A stretch of DNA of 64,000 nt, from positions 57,151 through 121,150 of the forward strand of contig NZ_JAGSOH010000006.1 in assembly GCF_018139625.1 (NCBI RefSeq), written 5' to 3'. Below are positions 56,776 to 64,000 of this stretch, in pieces (positions within the stretch are counted from its first letter, which is position 1; the number at the start of each line of letters is the position of its first letter). The position numbers and the translations under genes are program-made. The DNA comes from Actinospica acidithermotolerans (GTDB lineage: Bacteria > Actinomycetota > Actinomycetes > Streptomycetales > Catenulisporaceae). The notes below the pieces were generated by a model, which had not been told where the DNA came from, made no database searches, and saw only the letters and a program-made list of their open reading frames with translations.

Positions 56776-58080
56776 TCAGTTCCCCGCGCCGATGACGCGG
56801 CGGCGGACGCCGCTCCAGGCGGCGGGGTCGGTGACGCGGCGGCCGTCGACGAGCGCGGCGACGCCGGGCAGGTCGGCGGGGGTCAGCGTGCGGTACTCGA
56901 CGTGGTCGGTCTGGATGACGGCCGCGTCGACCGGCTCGCCGGAGCCGACCAGGTAGGGGGTGAAGCCGAGGGCCGCGATCTCCTCGTCGGTGTACATCGG
57001 GTCGGCGACCACGACGTCGGCGCCGCGAGCCTTGAGGGCCTCGACGGTCGGGAAAACGCCGGAGAACGCGGTCTCCTTGACGCCGCCGCGGTAGGCGATG
57101 CCGAGGACTGCCACGCGCTTGCCGTTCAGGTCCCCGTCGGGCTGCTCGCGCGCCAGCAGCTCCACGGCGTACGCGGGCATCGCGGCGTTGGCCTCGCGGG
57201 CCACGCGCACCACCTCGGCCTCGGGGTCGTTCCACAGGTACATCCGCGGGTAGACCGGGATGCAGTGGCCGCCGACCGCGATGCCGGGCTGGTGGATGTG
57301 GCTGAACGGCTGGCTGTTGCAGGCCTCGATGACGGCCGCGACGTCCACGCCGATGCGGTCGGCGTAGCGGGCGAAGGTGTTGGCCAGGCCGATGTTCACG
57401 TCGCGGTACGTGGTCTCCGCGAGCTTCGCGAGCTCGGAGGCCTCGCAGGAGCCGAGGTTCCAGACGCCGTTGGGCCGCGGCAGGTCGGCGCGGTCGTCGA
57501 ACTCGAGGACCTGCTGATAGAACGTCACGCCGCGCTCGGCGGACGCCTCGTCTATGCCGCCGACGAGCTTCGGGTAGCGCTTGAGGTCGGCGAAGATCCG
57601 GCCGGAGGAGACCCGCTCGGGGCTGAAGACGAGGTGGAAGTCGCTGCCCGCGGCCAGGCCGGAGCCGGCGGCCAGCATCGGCGCGAAGCGGTCGCGGGTC
57701 GTGCCGACCGGCAGCGTGGTCTCGTAGCTCACCAGCGTGCCCGGGCGCAGGCCGGCGGCGACGGCGCCGGTGGCCGCGTCGAGCGGGCCGAAGTCCGGCA
57801 CGCCGTCGCGGTCCACGACGAGCGGCACGACGACGACCACGGCGTCCGCCCCGGCGACCGCCGCGCTCCCGTCCAGGGTCGCGGTCAGCCGGTCGTCGGC
57901 GACGACCTGCTTGAGCGCCTCGTCGAGCCCGGTCTCGCCGGGGAACGGGGCCTCGCCCGCGTTCACCAGGTCGACGACGCGCTGGGAGATGTCCACGCCG
58001 GTGACCGTGTGGCCGAGGCCGGCGAACTGGACGGCGAGCGGGAGGCCGATCTTGCCGAGGGCGAAGACGCAGATCTGCAC
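56776..58080 (-). CDS. UDP-N-acetylglucosamine 6-dehydrogenase-like nucleotide-sugar dehydrogenase (WbpA-like)
   Basis: A 434-residue UDP-sugar dehydrogenase. The N-terminal Rossmann part starts QICVFALGKIGLPLAVQFAGLGHTVTGVD. LVSYETTLPVGTTRD and FSPERVSSGR follow. The catalytic Cys lies in PGIAVGGHCIPVYP, and VAVLGIAYRGGVKETAFS opens the C-terminal domain. It oxidises C6 of a UDP-sugar to the uronic acid with two NAD+. The adjacent WbpB-, WbpE- and WbpD-like genes identify the likely substrate as UDP-GlcNAc. GTG 58080 is chosen because conserved sequence starts there. A MITE-like element lies 55 bp upstream and separates it from its operon partners. Confidence 0.88.
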   Translation of the reverse strand: MQICVFALGKIGLPLAVQFAGLGHTVTGVDISQRVVDLVNAGEAPFPGETGLDEALKQVVADDRLTATLDGSAAVAGADAVVVVVPLVVDRDGVPDFGPLDAATGAVAAGLRPGTLVSYETTLPVGTTRDRFAPMLAAGSGLAAGSDFHLVFSPERVSSGRIFADLKRYPKLVGGIDEASAERGVTFYQQVLEFDDRADLPRPNGVWNLGSCEASELAKLAETTYRDVNIGLANTFARYADRIGVDVAAVIEACNSQPFSHIHQPGIAVGGHCIPVYPRMYLWNDPEAEVVRVAREANAAMPAYAVELLAREQPDGDLNGKRVAVLGIAYRGGVKETAFSGVFPTVEALKARGADVVVADPMYTDEEIAALGFTPYLVGSGEPVDAAVIQTDHVEYRTLTPADLPGVAALVDGRRVTDPAAWSGVRRRVIGAGN

Positions 58081-58135
58081 GAGGGGAGTCCGATCAGTAA
58101 GGCGGGGAAGCAGACAGTGGGGTGGGGCGGGCCTA

Positions 58136-58298
58136 GGCCGTGTCTTCAAACTTGCGTCGGATCAGGCCGCGGCGTCTGACGCGTGCGCTCGCAAGGTGCA
58201 GGGGCGGGCGCATACTCGGTCGTCTGCAACCGCCCCTGCAACGCCGCGAGCGTGCGTGGCAGGCGTCGCGGACCCGGCGATAGTTTGAAGACACGGCC
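58136..58298. mobile_element. 163-bp MITE-like element with TA duplication
   Basis: The ends GGCCGTGTCTTCAAACT and its exact complement form perfect 17-bp terminal inverted repeats, each flanked by TA (58134-58135 and 58299-58300). A TA target duplication is typical of IS5/IS427-type and Tc1-like elements. Internally a second pair (TGCAGGGGCGG / CCGCCCCTGCA) and near-symmetric flanks let almost the whole element fold into one long hairpin. It has no coding capacity. The right TA forms part of the TAG stop codon of the WbpB-like gene. Confidence 0.75.
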
Positions 58299-59302
58299 TA
58301 GGCCAGGGCGAGCGGGAGGGTCTCGCCGGTGCGCGCCGAGTCGAGGACCGCCTCCGCGACCATGACCGCGCGCAGGCCCTGGCGCAGCGTCACGATCCCG
58401 GCGTCGGCCTTGCCCTCCACGGCGTCCCGGAAGGTCTCGTGCTCCAGGACGAGCGGCTCGCGCTTCGGGATCGCGTAGCGGGTCATGTCGCCCTCGGACA
58501 CGCCGCGGAAGACCGAGATCGCGTCCCACTCGGTGCGGGTCGAGCCGTTCGCGAAGAACGTCAGGTCCGCGGTCAGCGTGTCGGCGACGAAGCAGCCCTT
58601 CTCGCCGGTCACGATCGAGACCCGCTCCTTGAGCGGCGAGAGCCAGTTGACCAGGTGGTTCGCGATCACGCCGCTGTCCAGCTCGCCGAGCACCGTCACC
58701 AGGTCCTCGTGCGGGCGGCCGCTGCGGTGCGCGGTCTTCGCGGCGACGCTGGTGTACTGCGCGCCGGTGACGAAGCCGGTCAGGTCCAGGTCGTGCGTCG
58801 CCAGGTCCTTGACCACGCCGACGTCCGCGATCCGGTTCGGGAACGGGCCCTGCCGGCGCGTGGCGACCTGGAAGACCTCGCCGAGCTCGCCGGCCTCCAG
58901 CCGCGAGCGCAGGGACTGCAGCGCCGGGTTGTAGCGCTCGATGTGGCCGACCGCCGCGACCAGGCCGCGGCTCTCGAAGGCCTCGACGACGCGCTGCGCG
59001 GCCGGGGTGTCGTGCGCGAGCGGCTTCTCGATCAGCGCCGGGATGCCCGCCTCGGCGAGCTGCAGCGCGACGGACTCGTGCAGCGCGGTCGGGCAGACCA
59101 CGACGACGTAGTCGGGCTCGAGCGCGATCAGGCTCTCCACGTCGTTCAGCAGCGGCACGCCGCTGAGCGCGCCGTACGGGTCGCCGCCGGGATCGGCGCC
59201 CCCGATGAACTCGACGCCGTCGAGAGCGCGCAGCACCCGTGCGTGGTGCCGGCCCATCGCTCCGAGCCCGACGAGGCCCGCCCGCAGAAGCGGCTTGCTC
59301 AT
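58298..59302 (-). CDS. Gfo/Idh/MocA oxidoreductase, WbpB/WlbA-like (UDP-GlcNAcA 3-dehydrogenase)
   Basis: A 334-residue NAD-dependent sugar oxidoreductase. The Rossmann opening is RAGLVGLGAMGRHHARVLRAL. The conserved EKP motif is in IPALIEKPLAHDT, and VGHIERYNPALQSL and DVGVVKDLATHDLDLTGFV carry the catalytic-site residues (the ATHDLD His/Asp). It probably oxidises C3 of UDP-GlcNAc-uronic acid to the 3-keto sugar. It lies 6 bp after the aminotransferase gene. Its stop codon TAG overlaps the TA duplication of the inserted MITE-like element, so its C-terminus is intact. Confidence 0.87.
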   Translation of the reverse strand: MSKPLLRAGLVGLGAMGRHHARVLRALDGVEFIGGADPGGDPYGALSGVPLLNDVESLIALEPDYVVVVCPTALHESVALQLAEAGIPALIEKPLAHDTPAAQRVVEAFESRGLVAAVGHIERYNPALQSLRSRLEAGELGEVFQVATRRQGPFPNRIADVGVVKDLATHDLDLTGFVTGAQYTSVAAKTAHRSGRPHEDLVTVLGELDSGVIANHLVNWLSPLKERVSIVTGEKGCFVADTLTADLTFFANGSTRTEWDAISVFRGVSEGDMTRYAIPKREPLVLEHETFRDAVEGKADAGIVTLRQGLRAVMVAEAVLDSARTGETLPLALA

Positions 59303-59308
59303 GGTGGA

Positions 59309-60418
59309 TCAGTCTCCGAGGTCGAACGAGCTCACGGCCTCGCCGATGCGGGTCAGTTCCGCGTCGGTCAGGGCCGGGTGAACGGGAAGCGAGAGCACCT
59401 CGGCCGCCGCGCGCAGCGTCTCGGGGAGGTCAGCGTCCTGGGCCGTCCCCGCGAAGGGCGGCAGCCGGTGGGTCGGCGTCGGGTAGTAGACCGCGGAGCC
59501 GATGCCCTGGGCGGTGAGGTGCTCCTGCAGCGCGTCCCGCCGCCCGGCCGGGACGCGCACGGTGTACTGGTGGTAGACGTGGCTCGCGCCGGCGGCGACG
59601 GCGGGCACGCGCACGCCGCCGAGGGAGCCGATGCCCGCGTCGAGCTTCGCCGCGTTCGCCTGCCGCCGCTCGTTCCAGCCGCGCAGCTTCGTCAGCTGGA
59701 CCCGGCCGATGGCGGCGGACACGTCGGTCATCCGCAGGTTGTAGCCGAGGATCTCGTTGGCGTAGCGTCGCTCCATGCCCTGGTTGCGCAGCAGCCTGAT
59801 GGTCCGCGCGAACCCGGCGTCCGGGGTGACGACCATGCCGCCCTCGAGCGAGTGCATATTCTTGGTCGGGTAGAAGCTGAACGCGGCGGCCAGGCCGAAG
59901 GCGCCGACCGGCCTGCCCTCCCAGGTCGAGCCGTGCGCCTGCGCCGCGTCCTCGACGATCGCGAGGCCGTGCTTCCCGGCGATCTCGCCGAGCCGCCCCA
60001 TGTCGGCGGCCTGGCCGTAGAGGTGCACCGGCATGATCGCCTTGGTGCGCGGGGTGATCGCGGCCTCGACGGACTCGGGGGAGAGGTTGAAGGTCTCCGG
60101 GTCGATGTCCGCGAACACCGGGGTCGCGCCGGTCAGCGCGACGGAGTTGCCGGTCGCCGCGAAGGTGAACGAGGGGATGATCACCTCGTCGCCCGCGCCG
60201 ATCCCGGCCGCGACCAGCGAGAGCAGCAGCGCGGAGGTGCCCGCGTTCACGGCGACGCAGTGCCGGCCGTCGACCAGCGCCGAGAACTCCTCCTCGAACG
60301 CGGCGACCTCGGGGCCCTGGATGACCATGCCGCTGCGCAGCACGCGCACCGCGGCCTCGATCTCGTCTTCGCCGATGACCGGCTTGGCGGCCGGGATGTG
60401 GCCGGGGTCAGTGCTCAT
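59309..60418 (-). CDS. DegT/DnrJ/EryC1/StrS sugar aminotransferase, WbpE-like
   Basis: A 369-residue PLP-dependent aminotransferase. NAGTSALLLSLVAAGIGAGDEVIIPSFTFAAT is the cofactor phosphate region, IVEDAAQAHGS has Asp157 that contacts the PLP nitrogen, and FSFYPTKNMHSLEGGM carries the PLP lysine Lys186. RNQGMERRY and GYNLRMTDVSAAIG are also conserved. It probably converts the 3-keto group of UDP-GlcNAc-uronic acid to a 3-amino group with glutamate as donor. It overlaps the acetyltransferase gene by 11 bp in the same operon. Confidence 0.92.
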   Translation of the reverse strand: MSTDPGHIPAAKPVIGEDEIEAAVRVLRSGMVIQGPEVAAFEEEFSALVDGRHCVAVNAGTSALLLSLVAAGIGAGDEVIIPSFTFAATGNSVALTGATPVFADIDPETFNLSPESVEAAITPRTKAIMPVHLYGQAADMGRLGEIAGKHGLAIVEDAAQAHGSTWEGRPVGAFGLAAAFSFYPTKNMHSLEGGMVVTPDAGFARTIRLLRNQGMERRYANEILGYNLRMTDVSAAIGRVQLTKLRGWNERRQANAAKLDAGIGSLGGVRVPAVAAGASHVYHQYTVRVPAGRRDALQEHLTAQGIGSAVYYPTPTHRLPPFAGTAQDADLPETLRAAAEVLSLPVHPALTDAELTRIGEAVSSFDLGD

Positions 60419-61022
60419 TGTCGATCTCCGTGAGTTCGCCGTCGGCCTCGCGGTAGAGCGCGCCGGTTTCGGGGCAGCGCCAGGTGTCCGGCGCCTCCTG
60501 CTCGAGCCGTTCGCCGGCCCGGCCGATCCAGGCGATGCGGCGGGCCGGGACTCCGACGACGAGCGCGAAGTCCGGCACGTCGCCCGTCACCACCGCGCCC
60601 GCGCCGACCATGGCCCAGCGGCCGATCCGGACCGGCGCCACGCACACCGCGCGGGCGCCGATCGAGGCGCCCTCGCCGACCGTGACGCCGACCGCGTGCC
60701 AGTCGCCCGCGCGCTTCTGCTTGCCGTCCGGGTCCACCGAGCGCGGCCGGTGGTCGTTGGTGAATACGGCCGCGGGGCCGATGAACGCGCCGTCGCCCAC
60801 CTCGGCGGGCTCGTAGACGAGCGCGTAGTTCTGCACCTTGACGTTCTCGCCGAGCCGCACGCCGGTGCCGATGTAGGCCCCGCGCCCGATCACGCAGCCG
60901 CGCCCGAGCACGGCCTGCTCGCGCACCTGCGCGAGATGCCACACCGAGCTGCCCGAACCGATCTCGGCCCCCTCGTCCACGTCGGCGGACGGCGCGATGC
61001 GCACGGATTCGTCGAAGGTCAT
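60408..61022 (-). CDS. Left-handed beta-helix N-acetyltransferase, WbpD/WlbB-like
   Basis: A 204-residue hexapeptide-repeat acetyltransferase. Repeats run from GAEIGSGSSVWHLAQVREQAVLGRGCVIGRGAYIG to GDVPDFALVVGVPARRIAWIG. VYEPAEVGDGAFIGPAAVFTNDHRPRS holds the Asn-Asp-His of the active site. A C-terminal stretch WRCPETGALYREADGELTEI is as in WbpD homologues. It should acetylate the 3-amino group to give UDP-2,3-diacetamido-2,3-dideoxyglucuronic acid. The ATG at 61022 overlaps the glycosyltransferase stop (ATGA). Confidence 0.9.
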   Translation of the reverse strand: MTFDESVRIAPSADVDEGAEIGSGSSVWHLAQVREQAVLGRGCVIGRGAYIGTGVRLGENVKVQNYALVYEPAEVGDGAFIGPAAVFTNDHRPRSVDPDGKQKRAGDWHAVGVTVGEGASIGARAVCVAPVRIGRWAMVGAGAVVTGDVPDFALVVGVPARRIAWIGRAGERLEQEAPDTWRCPETGALYREADGELTEIDNEH

Positions 61023-62158
61023 TGCGTCCTCGCCACGACGGCCATCGCCGCCTTCGATCCCCGCGCCCCGGCCACCAGGTCCGCGACGGCCCGCGCGAAC
61101 AGGTCGTGGGGGTTCACGGCGCCCAGGTCGCGCTCGGCCCACTCGTTCGCCGCCTTGCGCATCAGCTGGAACTCGGCCCGCGACTCGCCGGACCACGCGC
61201 GCAGCTGCGCCGCGGCCGCGGCCGAATCCGCCACGATCGCGCCCGCGCCGGCCTTTTCGACCAGCTCGGCGGCCCGCCTGATCGGACTGCTGAGCACCGG
61301 CATCCCGCACGCCAGGTACTCGTAGATCTTCGACGGGATGGCGCTCTCGAACGCGGGGGTGCTGTGCAGCAGCGACATCCCGACCCACGCGCCGCGGGCC
61401 AGCGCCCAGGCCGCGGCCGGGGGCATCCGGCCGTGCATCGTGATCCGCTCGGCGGCCGGGGAGGCGGCGAGCCAGGCCTCCAGCCGCTCCCGGTCGCGCG
61501 CGGCGACCGGGCCGACCACGTCGAGGCGCCACTCCGGCGCCTGCTCGACCGCCTCCAGCATGGTGAAAAGGCCGCGGCTCTCCCGCACGTCGCCGACGTA
61601 CAGAGCACGCGGGATCCCGTCCAGCGCGCCGCGCTCCGGAAGCAGCGTCATGTCCGGCAGGTTGCGCACCACCAGGCGCCGCGCGGCCGCGGCCGGCGGC
61701 ACGTGCTGGTCGGCCACGACGGTCAGGTCGGCGCCGCGGCTGAGCGCGATCGCGCTGCGCGCCCACACCTTCGCAACCTTGCCGGCCGCGCCCTTGGCCC
61801 AGGCGCGGTCGTCCAGCAGCGCCACGTAGTCCTCGTGCAGGTCCACCGCGAGCCGGCGGCCGTGCGAGAACAGCCGCTTCGACCGGGCCGCCGGGATCAG
61901 GTCCGGGTCCATGGTGACCAGCACCGTGCCCCGCGCCTTGCCGGGCAGCGTCAGGGCCTTGACGCCGCGCGCGGCGAAGCCCTTCGGCCGGATCGAGCGG
62001 AACTCGGTCTCGGCCGGCGCGTCCTCGGCGCGGCCCTTGGCGATCACCTCGACCCGCAGCCCGGCCCGGCGCAGCGCGGCGCAGTGCCGGTGCAGCCGGG
62101 CGTCGGCCACGTCGTGCCCGCTGCTGAGCAAGGTGACGTCGAAGCTCGCGCGGGCCAT
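61019..62158 (-). CDS. Family 4-type glycosyltransferase
   Basis: A 379-residue GT-B glycosyltransferase. FDVTLLSSGHDVADARLHRHCAALRRAGLRVEVIAKG forms the N-lobe start. ALYVGDVRESRGLFTMLEAVEQAPEWRLDVVGP begins the donor domain, and LHSTPAFESAIPSKIYEYLACGMPVLSSP is the EX7E-type region with Pro-Ser-Lys-Ile-Tyr-Glu-Tyr. It sits directly after the ABC exporter genes and overlaps the acetyltransferase gene by ATGA. It probably adds a residue of the exported polysaccharide, perhaps the diacetamido-uronic acid. Confidence 0.88.
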   Translation of the reverse strand: MARASFDVTLLSSGHDVADARLHRHCAALRRAGLRVEVIAKGRAEDAPAETEFRSIRPKGFAARGVKALTLPGKARGTVLVTMDPDLIPAARSKRLFSHGRRLAVDLHEDYVALLDDRAWAKGAAGKVAKVWARSAIALSRGADLTVVADQHVPPAAAARRLVVRNLPDMTLLPERGALDGIPRALYVGDVRESRGLFTMLEAVEQAPEWRLDVVGPVAARDRERLEAWLAASPAAERITMHGRMPPAAAWALARGAWVGMSLLHSTPAFESAIPSKIYEYLACGMPVLSSPIRRAAELVEKAGAGAIVADSAAAAAQLRAWSGESRAEFQLMRKAANEWAERDLGAVNPHDLFARAVADLVAGARGSKAAMAVVARTQ

Positions 62159-62159
62159 C

Positions 62160-63101
62160 TCAGAAGTCTCCCGAGTTCAGCGAGTCGTCGATCATGCTCA
62201 TGTCGTCGTCCTCGTCCGCGGTCTCGTCGGCGGCGTTCGACTTCTTGGCCGGCGGCACGCCCTGGAACTCGAGGTACTGATCCGCCACCTCGTCCGGCTT
62301 GCCGCGCATGACGATCTGGCCCTTGTCCATCCAGATGCAGTCGTCGCACATCTCGCGGATCGCGGCGATGCCGTGGCTGACGATCACGATCGTGCGCGCC
62401 TGGCCGACGAGCTCCTGCATCTTGTCGTAGGACTTGCGCCGGAAGTGCGCGTCGCCGGTGGACAGCGCCTCGTCGACCAGCAGCACGTCCGGGTCCAGGT
62501 GGGTGGACACGGCGAAGGCGAGCCGGCCGTACATGCCGGAGGAGTAGGCCTTCATCGGCAGGTCGATGACGTCCTCGAGCTCGGCCCACTCGACGATCTG
62601 GTCGAAGCGCTCGTAGACCTGCTTGCGGGTCAGGCCCGCGGCCATCGAGCCGAGCACGACGTTGTCCCGGCCGGAGAGCTGTCCGTTGAAGCCGACGCCG
62701 AGCGCCAGCAGGACGCTGATCCGGCCGTTGACCACGATCTCGCCGCTCGAGGGCGGCAGGATCCCGGCCATCGCGCGCATCATGGTGGACTTGCCGGCGC
62801 CGTTCGCGCCGATGATGCCGAGCACCTGGCCGTGCTTGACGTCGAAGGAGACGCCGCGCACCGCGTGGATGTAGCGCACCTTGCGGTCGCCGGACTTGCG
62901 GCCGAGGTTGGTGATCGTGTGCCGCAGCGTGTTCGCGCGCGGGTTGACGATCGTGCGGTAGTCGACCTTGACGTCCTTGACCCGGATCGACATCTCCCGG
63001 TCGAGCTCGGCCTCGGTCGGCCCGGCCAGCGGCGCGTTCGCGGCGTTCGGCGCGGACGTGACGGGCGCTTCCACGGAGTCAGAGACGGACACTGAACTCA
63101 C
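62160..63101 (-). CDS. ABC polysaccharide exporter ATP-binding protein (Wzt/TagH-like)
   Basis: A 313-residue ATPase. Walker A is GANGAGKST (residues 98-106), the signature is YSSGMYGRLAF and Walker B is DVLLVDEALSTGD, with the His switch in VIVSHGIAAI. The long N-terminal extension before the core and the DNVVLGSMAAGLTRKQV region are typical of Wzt/TagH-type polysaccharide and teichoic-acid exporters. An acidic C-terminal tail replaces the large carbohydrate-binding domain of O-antigen Wzt proteins. It starts with GTG at 63101 and overlaps the permease gene by 23 bp. Confidence 0.93.
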   Translation of the reverse strand: MSSVSVSDSVEAPVTSAPNAANAPLAGPTEAELDREMSIRVKDVKVDYRTIVNPRANTLRHTITNLGRKSGDRKVRYIHAVRGVSFDVKHGQVLGIIGANGAGKSTMMRAMAGILPPSSGEIVVNGRISVLLALGVGFNGQLSGRDNVVLGSMAAGLTRKQVYERFDQIVEWAELEDVIDLPMKAYSSGMYGRLAFAVSTHLDPDVLLVDEALSTGDAHFRRKSYDKMQELVGQARTIVIVSHGIAAIREMCDDCIWMDKGQIVMRGKPDEVADQYLEFQGVPPAKKSNAADETADEDDDMSMIDDSLNSGDF

Positions 63102-63966
63102 GCTCCCTCCGGATGAAGACGAATGTGCCGACGACGAGCGTGCCCAGGCCCCAGGCGAGGCCCTGGAGCAGCCAGGAGTAGGGCGGGGCGACGTTGTAGA
63201 CGAGCGCGTCGCCCCAGGCCCCGATCATCGGCGAGAGCGGGTTGAGCGGAAGGAGGTGCGCCTTCAGGTCGTGCTTGCCGAGCACCTGGTTCAGCTGCCA
63301 CAGCACCGGCGAGAGGAACATCCAGATCCGGGTGACGTAGGGCAGGAAGTTCGAGAAGTCGCGGAAGTACACCTGGGCCGTGGCGCAGATGAAGCCGAGG
63401 CCCGCGCCGAACATCGCGACCTCGAGGAACGCGGGTATGGCGTAGACCGCCGCGATACCCCAGTGGACGTGCTGCAGCTGGTGCACCACGAGCAGCACGA
63501 TCAGGCTGGGCGCGAACCGGAAGAACGCGATGACCATCTGGGTGATCGGCATGACCAGCCGGGGCAGCCGGCTGTTGAGCACGAGGCGGCTGCTGCCGAT
63601 GATCGAGCCGGCCGACTGCGAGAGCATGCTGGAGAAGAACGTGTACAGGAACAGTCCCGCGAGCAGCACCGCGAAGTAGTTCGACGCGTGCTTGCTGCCG
63701 TTGATGATGTCCACCAGGACGAAGTACACGCAGCCCATCAGCAGCGGGTTGAGCACCAACCAGAGCTGGCCGAAGACGTTGGTGTAATTCTGTCCGCGCA
63801 GCGTGCAGCGGGCGAGCTCGTAGACGAACTCGCGGCGTTCCCACAGCTCCGGCAGGTACCGGCGGAGGCTCGGCACTCCGGACTTGCGGGACCGGAACAC
63901 GTGGTGCTCCAGGTGATCCAGGGACACGTCCCTGGGCGGGGACTGCGTATCAACCATCGACGACAT
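63079..63966 (-). CDS. ABC-2 type polysaccharide export permease (Wzm/TagG-like)
   Basis: A 295-residue membrane permease. After a cytosolic amphipathic N-terminus (YLPELWERREFVYELARCTLRGQNYTNVFGQLWLVLNPLLMGCVYFVL) come six membrane helices. SAGSIIGSSRLVLNSRLPRLVMPI is the conserved cytosolic loop of ABC-2 polysaccharide exporters, and YFRDFSNFLPYVTRIWMFLSPVLW follows. It pairs with the ATPase to export a lipid-linked glycan across the membrane. ATG 63966 is used; ATG 63957 is an alternative. The last 34 bases of the window hold a GA-rich stretch that may be its ribosome-binding region. Confidence 0.92.
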   Translation of the reverse strand: MSSMVDTQSPPRDVSLDHLEHHVFRSRKSGVPSLRRYLPELWERREFVYELARCTLRGQNYTNVFGQLWLVLNPLLMGCVYFVLVDIINGSKHASNYFAVLLAGLFLYTFFSSMLSQSAGSIIGSSRLVLNSRLPRLVMPITQMVIAFFRFAPSLIVLLVVHQLQHVHWGIAAVYAIPAFLEVAMFGAGLGFICATAQVYFRDFSNFLPYVTRIWMFLSPVLWQLNQVLGKHDLKAHLLPLNPLSPMIGAWGDALVYNVAPPYSWLLQGLAWGLGTLVVGTFVFIRREREFSVRL

Positions 63967-64000
63967 CGATTCCGGCCGGGGTGGAGGGGGAGGGGCTTGC

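Noticed and set aside
58131..58303. Long hairpin as an ordinary transcription terminator
   Set aside because: The arms are 130 bp apart, flanked by a TA duplication and have structured internal repeats, which fits a mobile element better.

Overview
The window is about 70% G+C. It has many genes that start with GTG or TTG, many 1-8 bp overlaps between neighbouring genes, and long GC-driven shadow ORFs. Several gene sets are typical of filamentous actinomycetes: a GylR-controlled glpFKD operon, an ECuC-Sco-DtpA copper/peroxidase operon, a SigE-type ECF sigma factor, a PucR regulator, and an F420-type LLM oxidoreductase. I infer a member of the Actinomycetota, probably from the Streptomyces/Catenulispora part of the phylum. 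I cannot name a genus. No rRNA, tRNA or CRISPR array was seen.

Left part (1-14 kb). An overlapping minus-strand set holds two glycosyltransferases and a DUF2334 deacetylase at the edge. Then come two Nudix hydrolases around an unrecognised protein, a nitronate monooxygenase, and a yybP-ykoY-type manganese riboswitch ahead of a TMEM165/GDT1 cation exporter. A gluconokinase sits beside an unusual Zwf-like dehydrogenase. An orphan NarL-type regulator follows, then an acyl-CoA dehydrogenase/CoA-transferase pair, an LCP cell-wall ligase and a BtuF-like metal-receptor protein.

Centre left (14.8-31.2 kb). glpF-glpK-glpD diverge from gylR and a second glycerol kinase, with two matching 15-bp operator candidates between them. 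PPK2 and a DUF1877-like protein follow. Next is a compact divergent locus: KDG kinase, IclR regulator, RidA and a beta-propeller lactonase on the minus strand, and a Zn/PLP D-serine-dehydratase-like deaminase, a D-aminoacylase-like amidohydrolase and KDPG aldolase on the plus strand. Together these form a plausible oxidative (N-acetyl)amino-sugar-acid route to pyruvate.

Centre (31.2-44 kb). A 700-bp gene-poor scar carries the end of a tyrosine recombinase. It is followed by a four-domain RNA end-processing protein (DUF504, EEP nuclease, 2H phosphoesterase, poly(A)-polymerase-like nucleotidyltransferase). Then come an intergenic tandem repeat, the copper operon, a diguanylate cyclase, a zinc-less ROK kinase with a SIS isomerase/deaminase, a 3-hydroxyisobutyryl-CoA hydrolase and an APH-like kinase.

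Right part (44-64 kb). A dihydropyrimidinase, a ureidopropionase-type amidohydrolase, an LLM oxidoreductase and an NCS1 transporter, with PucR nearby, look like a pyrimidine/hydantoin catabolic locus. Two PIG-V-like mannosyltransferases and an ECF sigma factor with a membrane-protein partner follow. The window ends in a surface-polysaccharide locus. It has a complete WbpA/B/E/D-like set for a 2,3-diacetamido-uronic acid nucleotide sugar, a glycosyltransferase and a Wzm/Wzt-type ABC exporter. A 163-bp MITE-like element is inserted into it.

Across the window, about nine genes have a TANNNT hexamer 12-14 bases before the start codon. This suggests leaderless transcription is common here.
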